DNA of 9,814 nt from Cloacimonetes bacterium UBA5553 (lineage in GTDB: Bacteria; Cloacimonadota; Cloacimonadia; Cloacimonadales; Cloacimonadaceae), in assembly GCA_002425825.1 (NCBI GenBank), contig DIMZ01000120.1, positions 2,594 to 12,407 of the forward strand, in the 5' to 3' direction. Below are positions 6,435 through 9,814 of the stretch, in pieces. Each line of letters opens with the position of its first letter. Positions within the stretch are counted from its first letter, which is position 1. Made by a program: the position numbers and the translations under genes. Under the pieces are notes generated by a model. It saw only the letters and a list, made by a program, of their open reading frames with translations. It had not been told where the DNA came from and did no database searches.

Positions 6435-8678
6435 CTACCGCTTGATGCCCAGTCTATTTTTATGGCGCGAAAATGTACTCTCTGTCATCCCCAACAGTTT
6501 GGCAGCATCCTTCTGAATCCAATTAGCTTCCTGCAGGGCATGCAGTATCATCTGGTATTCAGTTTGACTCATATTATCTTGAATGTTGCCAAGCTTAGGT
6601 TTATTGATGGGGCTTTCTTCTACTAAGCCGTCTAACTGACGTCTATCCCAACTCGGCTTGGGGCTTAGAATAAAGATACGTTCAATGATGTTCATAAGCT
6701 CCCGGATGTTTCCGGGGAAATGGTAGTCTCTTAAACGCTCATAAAAGCTTTCTTCCAGCTTGGGAACAGGCAGGGCAAATTCGTTGGCAAAGCGACTAAC
6801 AAAGTGCTCGCAAAGCTGTTCTAAGTCCGATAGCCTTTCCCTAAGAGGTGGCCAGTGTATTTCCACTTTGTTCAAGCGATGGTACAAATCAAGTCTAAAT
6901 GTGTTTGAGTGGATCAAGTCTGCCATTTTTTTATTGGTAGCCGAGATAATTCTGCAGTTCACTGCCGTTTCTTTGCTACTGCCAACCGGAGATATGGAGC
7001 GGGTTTCTATGGCTCGCAACAGCTTGGCTTGCAATTCCAAAGGCATTTCTGAAATCTCATCTAAAAAGAGTGTGGATTTATCTGCTAAAACGAACTTACC
7101 CTTATGGTCGCTAATAGCACCAGTAAACGAGCCTTTTACGTGACCAAACAGCTCACTTTCCATCAGGTTTGGGGGTAGGGCAGAGGCATTAACGGCTATC
7201 ATAGACCTATTGCTTACGCTGTTATCGTGTATCAAACGAGCAATAATCTCTTTACCAGTACCCGATTCTCCGCTAATGATAACGTTCACATAGGGGTATT
7301 TTGCAGCTTGTATAGCCATATTCAATGCTGCTTTTAGCTTAGGATGCTCTCCAATCATGCAGGTGCCCGATTTGATATTATTGGTTGAAGCATTGCTTAC
7401 GCAATTGCTTTTTACAAGCATGTATTCCTTTCTCAGATCGCTAATACGCTTGTTCAGCTTCTCCGATTGGCGATTAAAGCTCTGCCGAAAATGAAGCTGA
7501 GTAGTTTGATACAGCTCCTCCATGCAGTTAAAGGCATCCTGATATTTCTCCTGCGTCTCATACAACCTTGCCATACATAGCCAGGCATTTTGCAAAAGAG
7601 CATAGTTATTGGTCTCCTGGAAATGATTAACAGCTTTTTCTAGCATATCCTTAGCTTCTAAGTGCATGTTCATTTCTATCAGAACGTCTGCCAGATTTAC
7701 TCGTAGCATGCTTTCTCTATCCGGATTCTTTTGCTTACTAGCTCTTGCAAGTGAGCTGCGGTGCATACTGATTGCTTCAGCATATTCACCCGCAGCGCTC
7801 AAGGCAAGGCTCCAATTATCCAAAGCCTTCTCTGCTAATTGTGATTCTGTTGCCTGACAGTTCTCTAAAATAAGATATGCTTCTTTGTGATGCCTCACCG
7901 CAGATGCAGCGTCATTCCTACGCCGGTCAAGAATGCCTCTGTTTATCAGCAAACTCGCTTCCAAATATCTGTATCCGTGTTCGTCTGCCACTTCCAAACC
8001 ATGCATCAGGCTCTCTTCTGCTGCTGGGTAATTTCTTAGCATTAAAGCGTTTATTCCAATGTGGTTCTGAAGTAGAGTGAAGATGTGTGGATGTTCTGTT
8101 ACAGAACACAGTTCCTTCAGCATTTGAATTTCTCTATTGGCGGCATCGGGTAGGTTTTGATTATGGTAAAGAAATATGTATGCTATGTGCACGCTCATTA
8201 CACATTGCAAATTATCACTTTCACTGGCAAGCAGCATCGCCTCGTGCAGCAAATCCTCACTATGGGTTAGCTCGTTATCGCTCATTTTTGCCAAGACATC
8301 CGTAGTTATTAGTTCGCTCTGAAGCTGTTTGCTGTTGCTTCTCTTACCGCACTGCATTGCTTTTCTTAGTATTTCGCAGGCTGCTTTCTGGTTTTTACTG
8401 ATAGCCATAGCTACATTATACTTATGCAATAAGTACTTTGCTTTTAGAAAATCATCACATAGCTCCACCTTTTTGTCGTCAAACTTCATCAGTTGATTCT
8501 GAGCAGAGCCAAAGTCTCCCAAGGCTATGGCGGTTTTTATCTTTAGCAAGTCTGTGGCTATTCTATTGATATTGGGGAGAGTAACTTTATTTGAGTTAGA
8601 CTTTAGAAAGACAACGGGAAAGTTTAAAGCTTGTTGCTCATAATTAAAATACACAATTTCAGAGTAAGCATTTGTCAT
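6435..8678 (-). CDS. Sigma-54-dependent transcriptional activator with N-terminal TPR sensor region
   Basis: This is a complete 747-aa protein. Residues 1-197 are helical and probably carry degenerate repeats. Residues 198-397 read as about five TPR units, each near 39 residues. A short coiled coil (400-424) joins them to an AAA+ domain (about 440-670). The AAA+ domain has Walker A GESGTGKE (470-477), the sigma-54-contacting loop as GSFTGA (516-521, usual form GAFTGA), Walker B LFLDEI (537-542), sensor I SATN (579-582), arginine-finger candidates R595 and R601, and sensor II FPGNIREL (654-661). A Fis-type helix-turn-helix closes the protein (about 703-747). The family hydrolyses ATP to remodel sigma-54 RNA polymerase at -24/-12 promoters. 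There is no receiver, GAF or PAS domain, so control probably comes through protein or peptide contacts by the TPRs. GAGGT lies 7 bases before ATG 8678. No clear terminator follows the TAG stop, so some read-through toward the downstream secreted-protein gene is possible. Confidence 0.95.
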   Translation of the reverse strand: MTNAYSEIVYFNYEQQALNFPVVFLKSNSNKVTLPNINRIATDLLKIKTAIALGDFGSAQNQLMKFDDKKVELCDDFLKAKYLLHKYNVAMAISKNQKAACEILRKAMQCGKRSNSKQLQSELITTDVLAKMSDNELTHSEDLLHEAMLLASESDNLQCVMSVHIAYIFLYHNQNLPDAANREIQMLKELCSVTEHPHIFTLLQNHIGINALMLRNYPAAEESLMHGLEVADEHGYRYLEASLLINRGILDRRRNDAASAVRHHKEAYLILENCQATESQLAEKALDNWSLALSAAGEYAEAISMHRSSLARASKQKNPDRESMLRVNLADVLIEMNMHLEAKDMLEKAVNHFQETNNYALLQNAWLCMARLYETQEKYQDAFNCMEELYQTTQLHFRQSFNRQSEKLNKRISDLRKEYMLVKSNCVSNASTNNIKSGTCMIGEHPKLKAALNMAIQAAKYPYVNVIISGESGTGKEIIARLIHDNSVSNRSMIAVNASALPPNLMESELFGHVKGSFTGAISDHKGKFVLADKSTLFLDEISEMPLELQAKLLRAIETRSISPVGSSKETAVNCRIISATNKKMADLIHSNTFRLDLYHRLNKVEIHWPPLRERLSDLEQLCEHFVSRFANEFALPVPKLEESFYERLRDYHFPGNIRELMNIIERIFILSPKPSWDRRQLDGLVEESPINKPKLGNIQDNMSQTEYQMILHALQEANWIQKDAAKLLGMTESTFSRHKNRLGIKR

Positions 8679-8814
8679 GTAGTTACCTCAAGATCACAAT
8701 TTTGTAGGCAAGCAGTTGTTCAGGCAGCTTTGTGTCAAGCACTAAAAGCGTAGTTTAACGGCATGAGCCTGTGAAAATATTCCAGTGTTCCTGGCATCTC
8801 CCCCAATACCCACT

Positions 8815-8832
8815 CCACAAAAGCAAATGTGG
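8815..8832. promoter_or_regulatory. CCACA-N8-TGTGG dyad in the divergent promoter region
   Basis: A perfect inverted repeat with 5-bp arms and an 8-base spacer lies roughly midway between the two divergent genes. It could be an operator for either. Arms this short can arise by chance. Confidence 0.25.
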
Positions 8833-8929
8833 CACAAACTAGGAGAACATCATAACAGACCATCATTCATCAAAACACCATTAAAACAGACGAGTGTATG
8901 CGAGAAATCCAGTCTTTGGCTTGACAAAA

Positions 8930-8952
8930 ACCCTTGATTCGTGGAAAAGGGT
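8930..8952. promoter_or_regulatory. ACCCTT-N11-AAGGGT dyad upstream of hutH
   Basis: A perfect inverted repeat with 6-bp arms and an 11-base spacer sits between the TTGACA at 8921 and the TATTTAT at 8964, about 60-80 bp before the hutH start. That is a natural place for a repressor or activator site controlling histidine use. The binding protein is unknown. It does not look like a terminator, because the spacer is long and no U-tract follows. Confidence 0.35.
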
Positions 8953-9009
8953 AAAAAACAAGCTATTTATATCTTTTTCACTCTGAAATAACACCCATTA
9001 GAGGATAGA

Positions 9010-9814
9010 ATGCAAGAAATAATCATCGATGGCAACAGCCTGACACTGGAAATGGTTCAGTTGGTTGCCCAGCAAAATGCGCCTGTAAGGCTCGCAGAAG
9101 CAGCCCGGGAAAAGGTTATCAAATGCCGTGAGTATGTAGATAGTGTGATAGCCAAAGGCGACATTGTGTATGGCTTAACCACCGGCTTTGGCAAGTTCAG
9201 CACCGTTAATATCCCGCGTGAGAACATAGCCGAACTACAGATAAATCTAATCCGCAGTCATGCTACCAGCGTGGGAGAGCCCTATACCGAAACAGAAACT
9301 AGAGCCATTATGTTACTGCGTACAGCAGTGCTAGCCAAGGGGCATTCCGGCATAAGAATCCAAACTCTGGACAGCCTGGTTGCCATGTTAAACTCCGGTG
9401 TACACCCGGTAATACCAAAACGTGGCTCTGTTGGAGCCAGCGGAGACCTATCTCCATTGTCACACTTGGCCTTAGTGCTTATTGGTGAGGGCGAGGCAGT
9501 TTACCAAGGACAGAGAATGAGCGGTGCAGAAGCTATGCAATTAGCAGGTATTAAGCCGGTGAAACTCGAGGCTAAGGAAGGTCTGGCATTGAACAATGGC
9601 ACTCAAGTAATGGCAGCATTAGGTGCATTAAACTTGTTGGATGCGGAAAGACTTTGCCGCTATGCCGATGTGATAGCCAGCATGAGCATTGATGCGCTGA
9701 AGGGTACTCCCAGAGCTTTTGATGAGCTTATTCATAATTTACGCCCACATCCAGGACAACTTGCTTCCGCAGCTAATATTCGCAAAATGCTTGATGGCAG
9801 TGAGCTTAGAGAGT
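9010..9814 (+). CDS. hutH: Histidine ammonia-lyase (histidase), 3' partial
   Basis: The first 268 residues of a family usually about 500 long are present, and the frame runs off the window. The enzyme is cytoplasmic and converts L-histidine to urocanate and ammonia, the first step of histidine catabolism. The A143-S144-G145 triad in GSVGASGDLSPLSH cyclises to the MIO electrophile. Other active-site marks are Y54 in YGLTTGFG, S83-H84 in IRSHATSVGEP and N196 in LALNNGTQ. All are about one residue off the Pseudomonas putida numbering (Y53, H83, N195). The Ser-His pair at 83-84 favours histidine over the His-Leu pair typical of tyrosine ammonia-lyases. The start at 9010 follows AGAGGA with 4 bases between. 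Whether other hut genes follow cannot be seen. Confidence 0.95.
   Translation, partial: MQEIIIDGNSLTLEMVQLVAQQNAPVRLAEAAREKVIKCREYVDSVIAKGDIVYGLTTGFGKFSTVNIPRENIAELQINLIRSHATSVGEPYTETETRAIMLLRTAVLAKGHSGIRIQTLDSLVAMLNSGVHPVIPKRGSVGASGDLSPLSHLALVLIGEGEAVYQGQRMSGAEAMQLAGIKPVKLEAKEGLALNNGTQVMAALGALNLLDAERLCRYADVIASMSIDALKGTPRAFDELIHNLRPHPGQLASAANIRKMLDGSELRE

Larger units (their letters stand above)
8679..9009. other. Divergent intergenic region between the activator gene and hutH
   Basis: These 331 bp carry no credible ORF. The minus-strand ribosome site TTGAGGT (8691-8685) serves the activator, and AGAGGA (9000-9005) serves hutH. A minus-strand TTGACA (8738-8733) and a plus-strand TTGACA (8921-8926) look like -35 boxes, but neither has a good -10 box at 16-18 bases. 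The best -10-like sequence before hutH is TATTTAT (8964-8970). Another loose option for hutH is a GG-N10-GC pair (8950-8963), but it lacks most other sigma-54 consensus bases. A perfect TGGCAC (8830-8835) has no matching -12 element. Two small dyads are listed separately. Confidence 0.6.

Noticed and set aside
6760..7143. Plus-strand 127-aa open frame
   Set aside because: It lies entirely antisense to the conserved AAA+ domain of the activator, and its composition is that of a shadow frame.
8830..8845. Perfect TGGCAC resembling a -24 element on the plus strand
   Set aside because: The -12 position reads AGGAG instead of TTGCA, and the essential GC is missing at the right spacing.
8950..8964. 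GG-N10-GC upstream of hutH as a sigma-54 promoter
   Set aside because: Only the dinucleotides and two other bases match. This pattern is expected by chance a few times in a region of this size.

Overview
The window reads like a piece of genome from a Gram-negative, fermentative bacterium of the FCB group. Candidatus Cloacimonadota is my best guess. This is inferred from the combination of a giant surface protein with 'choice-of-anchor J', carboxypeptidase-regulatory-like and FN3 domains, a small secreted protein with a type IX (Por-type) C-terminal sorting domain, a TPR-fused sigma-54 activator, and a histidine ammonia-lyase. No rRNA or other marker gene is present, so the assignment is not proven. 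I see no tRNA or rRNA gene, CRISPR array, insertion sequence or phage gene.

Layout. Positions 1-4437 (+) hold the 3' part of a very long, modular secreted/surface protein gene; its start lies outside the window. It ends at a strong hairpin terminator (4457-4493). Three minus-strand genes follow. The first is a small unrecognised 73-aa protein (4808-4587). The second is a 342-aa exported protein with a signal peptide, an FN3-like domain and a type IX sorting tail (6153-5125), with its own terminator. The third is a 747-aa TPR / AAA+ / Fis-HTH sigma-54-dependent activator (8678-6435). A 331-bp divergent intergenic region with two small dyads separates this activator from hutH (9010 to beyond the window end, +), which catalyses the first step of histidine breakdown.

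How the parts may work together. The most interesting unit is the activator gene plus the secreted-protein gene. The 281-bp gap between them contains a good -24/-12 (sigma-54) promoter match facing the secreted-protein gene. It also contains a 13-bp tandem repeat that forms a 21-bp inverted repeat about 145 bp upstream of the predicted start site, where an enhancer for a sigma-54 activator usually lies. I infer that the activator, which senses through TPRs rather than a phospho-receiver, switches on the adjacent exported protein. The giant protein shows a twice-repeated supermodule in which an Ig-like domain appears to be split by an inserted guest domain.
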